64,000 bases of DNA from the NCBI RefSeq assembly GCF_003590095.1, contig NC_039486.1:744001-808000 (forward strand), read 5' to 3'. This document shows, piece by piece, positions 10,523-23,165 of the stretch. The notes under the pieces were generated by a model. It was not told the origin of the DNA. It made no database searches and worked only from the letters and a program-made list of their open reading frames with translations. Position 1 is the stretch's first letter, and the number at the start of each line of letters is the position of its first letter. The DNA is from Trichoplusia ni (taxonomy: Eukaryota > Arthropoda > Insecta > Lepidoptera > Noctuidae). The translations under genes were made by a program, and so were the position numbers.

Positions 10523-12031
10523 TTAAGCGTTGGACTGGATCCAGGAAGAGAAGCTGGAGACGCGAGTGTTGATGGTAGGGCGAGAGGACATGCACTGAGC
10601 GGTGACGCCGACCAGAGTGCCGGAGTGGAAGATACCAGCTCCGAACACACCGTTGCACTGGCCGTTGCTGTTCTGGTTAGCCCAGCCGGTGCAAACCATG
10701 TCAGAGGAGATGGACTGGACTCCCGAGTAACGAGAGTTGCAGTTGCTCTGGCTAACCGTCTGCATCTGAGAGTCAGCGATTTGGCGGTTGTTGTTGCTGC
10801 CCTGAAGGAAATTAGTGACTTATTTAAGAACAATCATTTGAAGCGGTGGCTCAAGACATGCTAATTAAGATATTCGTTTATTTCTTAATGGGAATTATTA
10901 CCATTTTCAAATATAAGAGAAAGTCAACTTACGGAAGAGTGACGCCAGCCGGTAGCCCAGACATTCTGGTTGTTACCGAGATTGTAGTTGGATCCAGCGA
11001 TGGGGGCAGGTCGAACGTTGTTGTTTTGGTTTATGTTCGAAGAAGTACGCACAAGACCGACATCATAACGGTAACTGGAGTCGCTGTAGTTGGGGTGGTA
11101 ACGTAGGGAGTTGACGTTGTGCATTACTCCGCCACTGTTCACGTATGAAGAGCCAACACGAAGACGGAACTGGTTGGGAGGGCTGTAGCTGAAACACAAG
11201 ATTTATGGAGTGAATAATGACGTCTTTGTGGTATAAGAGCATGTGACTTCAATGTTAACAAGCGATTAAATTCGTTAGAGTGGGAGAGGTAGTTTAAAAA
11301 ACAGAAGAAGTAATTTAAATGTATGCTGTTTTGCCTTAGTAACATTGCTAGCAACGCATTACGTCGAGGCCAGAATCCCTCAGTGGTACGCTTATTGAAC
11401 GTTACTAGTGTATCTATGATCAAGCTGGGGGCGGGTAAGGCCTCGTTAAACAGTCCAGTAAAGCAGTAAAAGCCTGCGTTCACGATAATTGCAAAGATTG
11501 AAAATTTATTATATTTTGATTTATTTACTAAAACTTATCATCATTGATTCCCCTTAATTTTTTTATGTCCGTAAAATTGTATTATTATAAAATTTGAGGA
11601 AACTTACTAGACGCAGTGGGCGGCTGTTACGGCTGATCTGTTGTTGATGAGGACAGCGGCACATTGGAAGTTGTGGTTCACTCCATTCCATGTGACAGTT
11701 AAAGAAGCTAGAGAGGGGTACCTGCTAATATTAACAAAATTTCCCCCGGCGAGCCTTGTACTGCTGGGGACAGCTGGAAACGAACAAAATATCATTTAAC
11801 ATCTGATAAATCTACATAGGTCTTAATACAGATTTATTAATTTAAATAGTTTCAAAAAAACTTTCGTGAAGCGAATTCATAATTAATTATTCATTCAATA
11901 ACAGTTTACTAACGCGTCTATCGGGATTGTTTAAAATTATTTAAACAATAAAGATAAAATAATATGTGGCTGAAAGCTGACTTACCGGCCACAACCGCGA
12001 CGCAAAGAGCCAACAAAGCTAGGACACGCAT
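10523..12031 (-). CDS. SPH-C: secreted trypsin-fold serine protease homolog, catalytically dead
   Basis: Exons on the minus strand are 11986-12031, 11608-11773, 10933-11188 and 10523-10801. Phases match, giving 248 residues. The signal peptide is MRVLALLALCVAVVAG. The catalytic His lies in TAAHC at the end of exon 2 and the catalytic Asp is Asp113 (YRYDVGLV). The active-site loop reads QCNGVFGAGIF at 204-214. With no gap against CQGDSGGPLY, Asp194 is Val208 and Ser195 is Phe209. The S1 Asp is Gly203. The activation end is Arg-Leu-Ala-Gly-Gly rather than Arg-Ile-Val-Gly-Gly, closer to a trypsin than SPH-A. Exon sizes, the VRPAPIAG and WIQSNA motifs and the six cysteines place it with SPH-A/B and alkaline trypsins. 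AATAAA lies at 10453-10458. Confidence 0.9.
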
Positions 12032-12075
12032 CGTACCTTCCCTGTCAAGAATGAGGATCTCACCAAAAAGTCTTC

Positions 12076-12084
12076 TTTTATATC
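12076..12084 (-). promoter_or_regulatory. TATA box of SPH-C
   Basis: The minus strand reads GATATAAAAG about 45-50 bases before the SPH-C start codon, the expected position for a TATA promoter with a short leader. Confidence 0.55.
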
Positions 12085-13392
12085 AAACATAATTATCAGA
12101 ATGATTTACAACCTGCTAATCACGAGATTAATTAATATTGATATGCAGTCGCAGTAAATTGTCCTATACTTAGTCGGTTTCTTAAAAGATTACTCGCTGC
12201 GATAGAAAGTTAAATTGAATTCACTTTTTAAGCTGCATGATATCATTCAAGATCTTACATGTTCATGAAATACTTAATATTTATCAGTCTAATTAATTAA
12301 AGATAAAATGTACATGCGTAATATGAAAATACCAAATGGACCCAGGATTCTGCCTTGTAGTACTCCATAGCTTTTAGTTTGATGGACTAAAGTATTGAGG
12401 TTTTTCGCATGTGCTAACGATATTCGCTTCAAACCCAGAAAATAATAATATTTGAAGAAAAACATTGCTCACAACTCAAAAGTGCTAGTAGTGTGCATGA
12501 TACCTGGCTCTTATGTCTGATATGGATTCACATATACAGACCAATTAAATATTAAACAACGTTAGCGTTTGTACGTTTAATATAAATACCATTTAACTAT
12601 GAAGAAGATTTTATTTTAAAATTAATAAGAACTCATTTTTTATACAGCAGATATCTTTGACCAAACAGTACGTCCGCTATCTCGTCGCAACTACATATCT
12701 AATCTACATGATGGCTTTCATTAATTAATCTTATTTTAAACGAAATATATTTGGCTCATTAAAAATAGTGCTACCGTTATCATGGGTTAATACGCTATAT
12801 CAACATATCGAATCATTAACCAGTCACCCCGGAATAATACATGCTAATATAATAACTGTGAAAACTTTTGATTGATCGATTGCCGATATCACAAAGCTTC
12901 GTGACAAATGATCTCGTAGTTTCTGGATAAGAAGATTAAAAACAAAAGAATTCCTAAACTGTAGTTTGTTTAATTTCGAAAAATAAGAGCGAAACCTTTA
13001 AGTGTTTCGTTATAAAGAAATAGCTCTAAATAACACGCCTGGACGACTTTTGGATCTACGTACGAAGAAGACTGCGTGATAAAGCGACTGACATATATTA
13101 TATCTATATTACTAATTTCGGTAGCAATAGGTTTATGATTTAATCAGTGTTATCAGAATCATTCGTCCAGTCTATCATGTATAATCCTATGGATTATGTA
13201 GTGTTAGTGTACATGACTTGGAATATGAGCTATAAAATTGATTGTAATCATGAGTTGAAACATTTTTCAATATTTATTGTATGTACATCATTTGTTATCA
13301 TCTTCATCACCATCGGCCCATGTCAGTCCACTGCTGGACATCTCTGCTGCTGGACTGCTCGCACCCAGCTCCTGCCAGCCATATTTTGTTAC

Positions 13393-13612
13393 TAGCTGTT
13401 GCCCGCGACTTCGTCCCCGTGGGTAGAAGATATAAGTTATGATTTATACCTGCCCCGTCTTTTTTTAAATTTTCCATTGTATCTTCGCTTCTATTTGTCG
13501 CAGCGTGAAGGTTTATAGCCTAAAGCCTTCCTCGATAAATGGTCTATTCAACACAAAAAGAATTTTTCAATTTGGACCAGTAGTTCCTGAGTATAGATAT
13601 GCGTCAACATTT
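13393..13612 (+). repeat. Dispersed repeat family R2
   Basis: It begins with AGCTGTTGCCCGCGACTTCGTC and ends with TTTGGACCAGTAGTTCCTGAG. A second copy at about 55690-55935 shares TATAGCCTAAAGCC, GGTCTATTCAACACAAAAA and GGACCAGTAGTTCCTGAG. This sequence type is very common in lepidopteran genomes. The open frames over it are not genes. Confidence 0.7.
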
Positions 13613-15189
13613 GTTTACCCTTTTCCCCCTTTTTTCTCGGAGCTACTGCAAGACTTGAGGATGTTGCGATTACTAAAGTCCCATTGAACTTGCGGAAGAG
13701 AGCCACTCTTTCACAACTGCACTTATATTATTTTATGAGGAAGTGTTAGGTCTTCTGACTTTGAGCATACAAATGTGATCCTGAATCTTCAGTAACAAGA
13801 CATTAACTGTACCAAACCATTCGGCAAAGCCTGGTCATCATTTTTAGTAGTCATGGGACAGTTTTCGATACTGTTCTATGCATCACTTTATTATGAAACC
13901 TTTATCTAAAGAAGCAGTAGGCTGTTGCGAAAAAGAAAGAATATTTTAGGATGATTAATTCAATGTATTTTTAGTAAAGCGAGTGTGAATTAACTAAAAA
14001 TAAAATTACTGATGCAGCGAAGGGGTCCTCCAACTTTTGTCTAGTCTGTAGCATTATCTAAGGTACTTATATGTTGGTAACCCTACACAGTATACACTTC
14101 TTATCCTTGTACTTCTACAATGTCGAAATTTCTAGGATTTTCTGATATTCAAAAACATGAGCATTGATGGAATGTTTTTTCGATCGCTTTGGTAACAGAG
14201 CCGACATCAATCATTCTGACAGCGTCTGTAAGGATTATTTTATGTTCAAATTTTATCAAAAATAGGATTTGCCATGTAATTACTGATTAATCGCTGCTGT
14301 TATTTACAGTCTTATATTTTTAAATAGAAACAAGATAAATAATTTCCAAAAATCCCCACACAATAACTCACATTACTATTATCATGTTTAGCAGAAGTGC
14401 ATAGATTGAGATGAAATAATTGTTACTATCACTTTACAATCAGATTTCCAAATAAAATTCTCCCATTACCAATTTTATCTATATATTTTATTTATTATCA
14501 GGCAAAGCTAAGATCTCTAAATCAAGCCATAAAAAAGTCTCACTCGAGTATATTTTCTAACATTCGTTTATTCTTCAAGATACAAGATATGTTTTCGTAT
14601 AACATGAATGCAGAATTATATCGGTTTAAATGAGTAAAACCACTTGTATAAAATTCACCTTAAATTCAAAACAAACTGAAATGAAATTGCTCAATCCGTT
14701 CGTGATCTATGATCTCCACAAAATTAGTAACACACCTCTTTTTGCATCGGGCCTAAAGAGGTGTCGGTCGTAATCCTCGTACTTACTCAGACGGTGATTT
14801 ATTAGACAGTTGCACTCTCTGCTCTTGTGTTTTGCCTTCTACTTGAGAGTTTCTCCCAAGGCACTATGAAAAACGTCTTGTCAAAAGCATTTGATAACCT
14901 TAAGGATATTAACCTTAAAGATAATAGCCTTAAAGATAAAAGTGACATAAAGGTATGAAGGTATGATATCCATCTCGGCAGTATAGCAGTAATGTCTAAT
15001 ACATCTCGAATGTAAGAAATAATAGCATTAAAGATAAAGGTCTTAATTAGAGGTGTAATACCTATGTCTCGACACTTTAATCGGCTAAGAGGGCTCATGG
15101 CCATGGGTGATGAGTATGATGCACTTAACAACGGAGTCGCTGTGGTGTGTTTTAGTCCTAAAACCCTTTACATGATATAATATATAATA

Positions 15190-15434
15190 TATCCTGGGAC
15201 AACTCACACACGGTTATCTGATCCCAAGCTAAGCAGAGCTTGTGTTATGGTAACCAGACAACTGATAAACTTAATTAAATATTTCTAAATACATACATAT
15301 TATAGATAAATTACACCCAGACACCAGAATAAATGATTATGCTCATCACACAACATTTATCCGGGCGGGAATCGAACCCACGATCTCCGGTATAGCAGTC
15401 AGGGTCACTAACCACTAGACCAACAGGCCCGTCA
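15190..15434 (-). repeat. tRNA-derived SINE (family S1), copy 1
   Basis: On the minus strand it starts with a tRNA-like head: A box TGGTCTAGTGGTTAG and B box GGGTTCGATTCC. An unrelated body follows, ending near GTTGTCCCAGGAT. A second copy in the same orientation is at 24863-25099. The two copies bracket TRY-D and TRY-E. Confidence 0.75.
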
Positions 15435-16633
15435 TGCATGATTTATTAAGTAACTTAGTTCACAACAACAGTCAGATTACTTACGTCTTTTTAAGTACCC
15501 AAGCCAATGCAGTAAAGCTTCTTTATTAAACAGCGTCGTTCACCTAACTTTCTGAATGATATCCATTTAGAATTATGACCATGAATCCGCAAATTCGAGG
15601 GAGCTAAGCAAGCGCTCAGCGGCAACGGCCACCGAGTGTTGGAATCTCTCTGTTAAGTAAACGCCATGCTATATTTTATTAACTAGAGCATGAAGATCTG
15701 GTTAGATATAATTTAGTCACATTATAACCTTTTACAAATTTGAAGTGCACTCTTATGGACCTGGAGGATTATTACCAAATTGATCGCGGTGTCACTTCCA
15801 CTACTGAAATATTCTTACTTATAGAGGCGGTAAGCTCGCAGTAGTATTCAATCAGCACTGCCGTGTGTGACAAATATAAAATTGTCCAAATCTGAGAATT
15901 ATTAGTATTGTCATTCCCGGATATGAAGCCGATCGAAATAATCTTCATGATGTCTAAAGTTCAGAAATCAATACTCTGTTGCGACTTGCGACATCCTTAT
16001 CACAATGTACTTTTTATCTGTTTCTTTTTTAATAAAAACGCCTGCTCATAAACTTTTACTACTTTCATTAACTGATTTCTAATAACGATTTAGCAGGCGT
16101 TTTAATAATACTGGAAGTGATGGAGTAGTCATGCAAGGATTAATATATTTGCCGTCATCAAGTCCATGTATAGTTTTATGTTGTTCAGGGGTAAATAGTA
16201 GACTTAGGATTACTTAACACATTTTTTCCCGACTTCTAGAATCTTTCGCAACCAGAGCTCTTGCGTCTTAAAGTTTAGACTTTTATATAGCTTGGTTTTG
16301 ATTCAATGGTCGTGTGCTGAAAATTTCACATTCTAAGGCAACGTGAGTTTATCCTTACCAAATATGCATCACTTTTCTACCCGTTTTTGGTAGATCCACG
16401 CCTATCTTTTCTTCCGATTTTGTTTTTAAACCAGGATTAATGCATGTTGTTGGGGCCCATGCACAGTACACTTTTGTAGGTTTTAAAGGATAGGATACAT
16501 AATTGAATTACACATATTGGCAAATACTTCACAATGGGTGATGGTGGTTGATCAAAAACAAATTAATTCGTCAAATTACTTTATTGAAAAAAAAATTAAA
16601 TTACTGAGTCTTATCATTTAAGAATACTTACTT

Positions 16634-18490
16634 TTAAGCGTTGTCCTGGATCCAAGTGGAGAATCTGGAAACGCGGGCATTAACTCCTGGGAATTCCGGT
16701 GCGGCGCATGGTCCAGTAAACGAACAAATACCAACTATGACTCCATTATGGTATACAGGACTGCCTGAGTCCCCGTAACACTGATCCTTGCCACCGACGT
16801 CCAGAATTCCAGCACACAACATGTTGGGGGTTATGAAGTTGTCTAAAAGCAAGAACCGTTCTCTGCAGATTTCCTGATTGACAGTGAACAATTCCACTTC
16901 CTGAAGTTGCTCAGATAAAGATGGAACGTCGGGCTGTAACAAAAGTGTTACATTAATCTCACATAAATATTGGATTTTAAGAAAATAGCAATAGGTATGT
17001 ATCTGTATGAAAATATCGATAAATTTCACCTCTCTAGGGATAGAGATAATCAAACACAGTAAACTGACAAGCCTTACTGACCTGAGCCTTACAGAGCTCA
17101 ACAAGAGAATCATAAACTTACATCAGTGTCACCCCAACCCGTAGCCCAAACTGGAACTTCATCAGGTAAATGATAAAACTGTCCGGCAATCGGAGCAGGC
17201 TGTACTCTGGAGCTGTAGACGATGCTCACGGAGGTTCGGACGAGAGAAATGTCGCAGTCCAATGTGGCGCGGTTGAAGCAAGGAGAGATGATACTGGCCG
17301 AGGTAGGCAGCACCTCACCACCAGACGATGCAAACGTTGAACCGACGCGAATGCGTAGGAAAAAGAGAGGAAAATCACTGAAAAAAATATTCAGCATAAT
17401 TTGTGTTCTACAATTTCTTTTTTTTATACAATTTGATTGATGTTCACGCCGATAAGGCTGAATAGTTTCTAAATATGGATTTTTGACGACACCCATAGCC
17501 ACTGCAAAACTAAGAAATGAAAAGTTAAGGTGGTTCTAAACCATAATCGACTTCAGGAATACTTGGATCCTAGGGGAGGTTAAAGGTGCCTAAGCATTTA
17601 ACTTTGCTAAGTTTGAGACCAGATGGCGTTATTTTAAAGTTTATTATCTTGATATCATTTGTATGACCTTACATAGTGCAATGAGCAGCAGTGAGGATGG
17701 ATCTATTGTTAATGATGGCGCCGCCGCATGATGCGTAGAAGTGGATGTTATCAGCAGTATAGACCACGCCTGCCTTTGAGGGGTACTTGTCTATCGTAGT
17801 TGGATTACCCCCCACAATCCGAGATGGGGTTTTCGGAGAAGCTGGAAGAAAATATATAAGTAGATGTTTGCATCAAAACTTCTTTTGCACATAAAGGGAA
17901 TAATAATAAAGGAATTTCACCCGAAGATAGGTTCGAGTAGTCATGGCATAGTTTAGAGTAGAATATAGTTTCGGGTTGTTCTCTACGTTCTAAGGAAGGA
18001 GATAGAGAGAAAAGAAGTACTTCGAATACATAACCAAGTGACCAGTATCTTGAACCAACAAATTGCTTTGCGGAGTATTTGGAGGTGCCGTACTAAAGAG
18101 AAGGTCTCGAAGATGGTCACATTGTACGTACTGAGATGAATCTATCATGATTGATAATAGTACCTATCAGCCTGACCGATATAGTGAAAAAAATATCTAA
18201 TATTTGGTTTTAGCTCACGAAGTTGTAGACACTAGTGGATGGCCTTGGAAATCATTTTCCCCATAAAAATGATTGGCAATAGTTTAATAACCAATGGCCC
18301 TGAATCCAACCTGTCGTCCAACGTTTAGTTCTTGGTTCAAAAAGCGGCACTTCTTGACAGCGGGCACAAATCTTAAAGACGTTTGATGTATTTCGAGCTT
18401 TTTCACATTAAAATAAGAAAAAGGTAGGTATTTAATAAACTTACCTGCTACAGCAGCGCAACAAAGGGCCAAAACAACCAAGGAACGCAT
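16634..18490 (-). CDS. TRY-D: secreted trypsin-like serine protease, intact triad
   Basis: Exons on the minus strand are 18445-18490, 17673-17841, 17122-17377 and 16634-16933, encoding 256 residues. The signal peptide is [16 protein letters not shown]. The activation site is Arg23/Ile24-Val-Gly-Gly. The triad is His69 (TAAHC), Asp114 (LDCDISLV) and Ser213 (YGDSGSP). The S1 pocket Asp207 (GGKDQC) predicts cleavage after Lys/Arg. GDSGSP replaces the usual GDSGGP. Besides the six normal cysteines there are extra ones at 105, 113 and 227; 105 and 113 flank the catalytic Asp. It is probably a midgut digestive trypsin zymogen, based on family and cluster context. AATAAA lies at 16580-16585. Confidence 0.92.
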
Positions 18491-18523
18491 GGTGACTCAA
18501 TGAAGATACTCATAATGTATCTC

Positions 18524-18533
18524 GTATTTATAG
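18524..18533 (-). promoter_or_regulatory. TATA box of TRY-D
   Basis: The minus strand reads CTATAAATAC about 35 bases before the ATG. The same box is conserved before TRY-E (23156-23165) and before the orphan exon (27278-27287). A CCGAAATCAAA motif about 75-130 bases further upstream is also shared by all three. Confidence 0.65.
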
Positions 18534-18539
18534 CAAGTT

Positions 18540-20440
18540 AATAAAATACGATAAGACTAATTAAACAATCATCGAAATAAATACCCTATCTATGAGTGAT
18601 AATCCGAAATCAAACAAAACTGAATCAGATATTTACGAATATTAAGGTAAGGGCTGTTTATGGCCGTTATTAATAAATAAGAAAAGTAAAGCCGGACAAG
18701 TGCAAGTTGGCTTAGCTGCATTGAGACAACCCGCAAAAAGGCAAAACAAAAGAAATTTCCACATAACAAATTATGATCAATGGCCGTTATGGTTAAAATT
18801 ATAATCGTACTAACCTCCTAGCTACTACGATTAAGATTGTTATTGACTATTTATTAGTGGATTCATTCTCTTCTTTCTAGAACGCACTTAAAGGTCATGG
18901 CTACCACAGCCGGGAAACCGTTAGCTGGCTAGTGCGCGGTCATTCAAACATTATCTATATGTTCTGCTTTTTTTTGCTCAGTCCTCTTGCTGCGGGAGAA
19001 AAATCCACGCGACAAACTCCAAATAATCAAAAGTTATAAGTTAATGTACGTTATTGTATTGTATGTAATTTCAGTAGTGTCCTTTGGTCCGTTATTGCTT
19101 AAAAATCATATAAATGATGAGACTTGTTTCTAAAATTTAAACAAATACTGTAAAATCCTCCTTCAGAGTGGAAAGTTTCTGGAGAACTGTAAAGGAACAT
19201 ACATACAAAGGCTGACAAACTCATAACACTCATTAGTTGCGCAGTCTTACAACATGACTGAACATAGTCTGCTTCGGTAATAAAAGCGTAAAATATACAC
19301 ATTTTGCTAGAGCAGAAGACTCTTTTCTCGGCCTGCTGCGAGCTGTCTTTTGTTGTTTACCACCTAATGTGTAGTGGCCATATCAAAAAACGCATTTTTC
19401 TTCCGGTAGATGTGACCAGTCCAATTCTTTAGACTTTAAAATAGGGAGGACGCTGAAAGAATCCTCTAACCAAAGCTAAATTTTGTATATAAGATAAAAC
19501 AAATTATTTCTCCAAACAGGAAAAATTGAGAAATGTATTATTAGTTAAAACCGCATTAAACCTGATCAAGCTTGTTAACAATTTTAATCTGCAGTGAAAT
19601 CAATTAGGACGGAATTAACAATTTTCCTGTTGCCAATACTAAGCGCATAATGAGCCTATGTTTAATACAATTATCTTCAGATTTAATTAGATAAGGTAGA
19701 CATAAGCAGGTATCCTACTCATCTACTTAACTGAAGCTTATTGTCGCTTCAGTAAATCGATTGCTTCAATATTACACAAGTCTTCTTCTTTTTTTGCCAT
19801 TCATTTCACTATTAACGAGCGGTTACAATTTAGACCTGTTTGTTTTTTTTCCTTAGTTAGGCAAGGGTATACTCCCGAACTTCCAACCTCTCATGGGAAT
19901 GCGGGTAGTGTCAGACTCTCACAAACTAAACCTGAACTGCCATCCGAATCCACATTATTCCAAATTAGTTAAACAAATAGATATTTAAAACTAAAACACT
20001 AGAAAGTACGAAAAAAGACTATAGTCTGATAAAGAAACATCTTTCTTTCTCCTTTCGCACACTACGCACTCAACAAGGTCACCTGCTCAGGACGTTCACT
20101 ACGAGTCACTTGTTTTAACTCACCCAAGCCTCAATTAATTTCAGATTGAAGACTTATTTGGGATTAAGGGACATTTATAGATCAATTGACGTTCTTGGCT
20201 TATCTACTTGACCCATGCAACGCTATTAGCTTGGATAGCTGTAGCAAAGATAATTTTAGACGTCAGAGGCTCTTCTAGAGCTTCTTGGTAAAGAACTTGA
20301 TCCGGAAGTAAGCATACTTCTGATGTAGTATTGTCGCTATTAAAAAATTGCCTTTGAATGAAAGGAAATTGGATTTCTAGATTTTTCAAAGTAATCACCC
20401 AGCCATTTTACAAAACAATAATTAGAAATCTCACTGTCAA
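18540..20440. other. Upstream region of TRY-D, no gene seen
   Basis: This is AT-rich sequence. The part from about 19505 to 19705 is paralogous to 26035-26230 upstream of the protease cluster's other unit. A decayed repeat fragment lies near 18905-19025 (CTGCGGGAGAAA...GCGACAAACTCC). No recognisable coding sequence was found; the short open frames at 19099-19302 and 20204-20398 show no domain. Confidence 0.5.
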
Positions 20441-20449
20441 TACAATGAA

Positions 20450-20690
20450 TATTGAAATCAGGAATCGAATAACTGTGAAAGAAGGGAGCAACTCAGGTTA
20501 AATAAAAGAAAACAATTATATCAATTAAATAAACTTTATTAATTGCTAGACAAAGAAAAATGACATAAACAATGGTTTCTATGCGTTTACACCTACATAT
20601 CTACAGTAATAGAGCAAAAGAAAACATTCTCAATTTTGTACGTAAAGTTAAAAATCCACACAAAAAAACAAAATCTTTAAGACCTACATA
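20450..20690. repeat. Paralogous 3'-flank segment, copy 1
   Basis: This segment shares AATAAAAGAAAA, AACTTTATTAATTGCTA, CTATGCGTTTACACCTAC and CAATTTTGTACGTAAAG in order with 28505-28705. It contains TTTATT at 20534, which on the minus strand is an AATAAA signal. It may once have been the 3' end of a minus-strand transcript. Confidence 0.65.
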
Positions 20691-21249
20691 TCGGTGAGTG
20701 TTGCTACGGCATTACTATAGTAAGTTGGGTGAATTTAAGGGTGTTCAGAAGGCAAATGTCAAAGAATTCCATAATGTAAGAAGTAATGTCCATTAGGAAC
20801 ATGGTCCTTAGCAAAACACGTAACAAAAGGTAGTAAGGTCGCTTTTTTTGGACGCTTCATCTGACTTTTAAACACTCTTAATTCTTCGAACCCTAGCAGT
20901 TCAGTTTCTTTTGGCTGTTATTAGACTTGATTTTGTTTCATTGTGTTTTGAAATTTAATTTTAGGCTTTGCCATTTTTTCGACAATTGTATGTATGTTAC
21001 ACCTGTATATTACACCAATGGGGTAGTTGACAAAAAAATAAATCAGTTTAATCCGTCAGACAGATTCCCAAAAATATTGCATGTACAGCATTTTTTATAA
21101 TTAATTAGACCAGTGCATTACAAGGTTTTTAATGAAAAATCAAATTGTATCGGTCAAATAATTTTAATGACAATTAACAAAAATACAGAATTTTTCATGC
21201 AAATTTTGTATCTACATCAAAAACCCGGATCACATGAGCTCAATCAATT

Positions 21250-23121
21250 TTAAGCGTTGTCTTGGATCCAAGGGGTAAATTGAGAAACGCGGGCGTTGAC
21301 TCCTGGGAATTTCGGTGTGGCACATGATTCTCCAAACGAACAAACACCAACTATGACCCCATTATGGTAGACAGGACTGCCTGAGTCTCCGTAGCACTGA
21401 TCCTTGCCACCGACGTCCAAAATTCCAGCGCACAACATGTTGGGGGTTATGAAGCTCTCGACGAGCAAAAACCGTTCTCTGCAGATTTCCTGATTGACAG
21501 TGAAAAGCTCCACCTCCTGAAGTTGCTCAGATCCAGACGGTCCACTGGGCTGCAGCAAAAGAAATAAGTAAATCTCACTGAAATTTGATGTTGGCAGAAA
21601 ATACCCAAATTAGTGTAAAGATATCGATAAAGTAAAGACGTGTAATTAAGTGCTTCAAAATCCAAGATGATATTATCAAATGAAGCGTGATAAAATCTCT
21701 ATTCGTTTTTAACTTTTCAAAGTAGTTATCGCAAACATTGGTCATCATGCAATTGAATGGAGGATGTTCACAAAGTAGCTAAAAAGTAACGTTATTTGGA
21801 AATAATGTGGATCCCCTTATATTAATAAACGTACAGGAGAGCCAAGGAACTGTTTCACTTCTCGAAGGGTGAGTATAAACAAACCAAAGAACTTACATCA
21901 GTGTCACCCCAACCCGTCGCCCAAACCGGTGAACCATCCGGTAAATTGTAAAACTGTCCTGCGATAGGAGCAGGCTGTATTCTGGAGCTGTAGACGATAG
22001 TCACAGAGGTTCGGACGAGAGAAATGTCGCAGTCCAATGTAGCGTCGTTGTAGCAAGGAGGTATGATAATAGCTGAGGTCGGCAGGATTTCACCACCAGA
22101 TATCACAAACGTTGTGCCGATGCGAATGCGTAGGTAAAAAATGGAGACACCCCTGAAAACATATCATGTATTATTTATGTCCTGGAATTTCTTAATGAGT
22201 CTTGATACCTTCAGAATACGATCACTGATTCCCAAAGATATTTCAAATACATATGCGTCGTGCTTCACCTGATGAATTTTATTTAACGTGAGTGCACGAT
22301 ATTTTTCCTGTGTTTGGGTGTCGTTTGTCGATAACATCTAAGTATTTAGAAATAGGTATATAAGTACGTTTATACGTTGTCTAGTCCTAGTTTGGGACTA
22401 GATGGCGATGGGTAAAAGTAATATCATGTTATCTTACAGAGTGCAATGAGCAGCAGTTAGGACGGATCTATTGTTGATGATGGCGCAGCCGCAGAATGAT
22501 TCGAAGTGGATGTTGTCTGGAGTAAAGACCAGGGTGCCCATCGAGGGGTACTTTTCTATCGTCGTGGGATCTCCTCCCACGATCCGTGATGGGGTTCTCG
22601 GAGCAGCTGAAACAATTTTTTATGTAAAATTTTGTTTCAATTTAAAGTTATAAAAATGTATCTAGTGTCGACCGGACACCTATTTAATAACTCTGCCTTA
22701 AATTTTGTGTGTTGGAGCGCGAGAGCTTTTGGAGAATGTTACTTTTCTACGAAACCTGGGTCATAGGTCGGTGGGTGTCATTGTGCACGTCTTTTGTGTG
22801 TTTGTAAAATCCCCCGCTACACAAGGATTAAATTACTTAATGCAGGAGACGACTTTATGAAAAAATTGGCAATGGCTTAGTATCCAAGAGCTTAGACCAC
22901 GACCGTCGGAGGCCCTCGTAGATTTTCTTGAAATTTGGAAGTCGGAAATTCCGGAAGTCGATACTTCTCGTCACGGCACAAATCGAGAGGAGATTCTTTT
23001 CCCTGGAATCCTGACCAACGGGAGCTTGGAGATAGATGTTTTCATGTATTTAAAAAAATATTAAAATGATCTTACCTGCGACAGCAGCGCAACAAAGGGC
23101 CAATACAACCACGGAACGCAT
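21250..23121 (-). CDS. TRY-E: secreted trypsin-like serine protease, intact triad
   Basis: Exons on the minus strand are 23076-23121, 22438-22606, 21897-22152 and 21250-21549, encoding 256 residues with exon sizes identical to TRY-D. The signal peptide is [15 protein letters not shown]. The activation site is Arg23/Ile24-Val-Gly-Gly. The triad is His69, Asp114 (LDCDISLV) and Ser213 (YGDSGSP), and the S1 Asp is 207 (GGKDQC). It is a clear tandem paralog of TRY-D, more diverged than the SPH-A/B pair. Extra cysteines match TRY-D, plus one more in FCGCAII near the His. No AATAAA lies close after the stop; ATTAAA occurs at 21163-21168. A secreted digestive trypsin role is inferred from the family. 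Confidence 0.92.
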
Positions 23122-23155
23122 GGTGGCTTAATGAAGATAGCTCATAATGTATCTC

Positions 23156-23165
23156 GTATTTATAG
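23156..23165 (-). promoter_or_regulatory. TATA box of TRY-E
   Basis: The minus strand reads CTATAAATAC about 35 bases upstream of the ATG, identical to TRY-D. GATAAG motifs (for example near 23270), possible GATA-factor sites, lie upstream. Confidence 0.65.

Larger units (their letters stand above)
12090..16570. other. Intergenic, repeat-bearing, no gene seen
   Basis: This is AT-rich sequence between SPH-C and TRY-D. It holds a LINE-like fragment (CAGTCCACTGCTGGACAT near 13325), a dispersed repeat copy at 13393-13612, a 15-base tandem motif (CCTTAAAGATAA-like, three units at 14894-14940) and a SINE at 15190-15434. Open frames here are short and without recognisable domains. Confidence 0.6.

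Noticed and set aside
10493..10864. Plus-strand open frame of 123 codons
   Set aside because: It is a shadow of SPH-C exon 4 on the other strand and crosses its splice acceptor.
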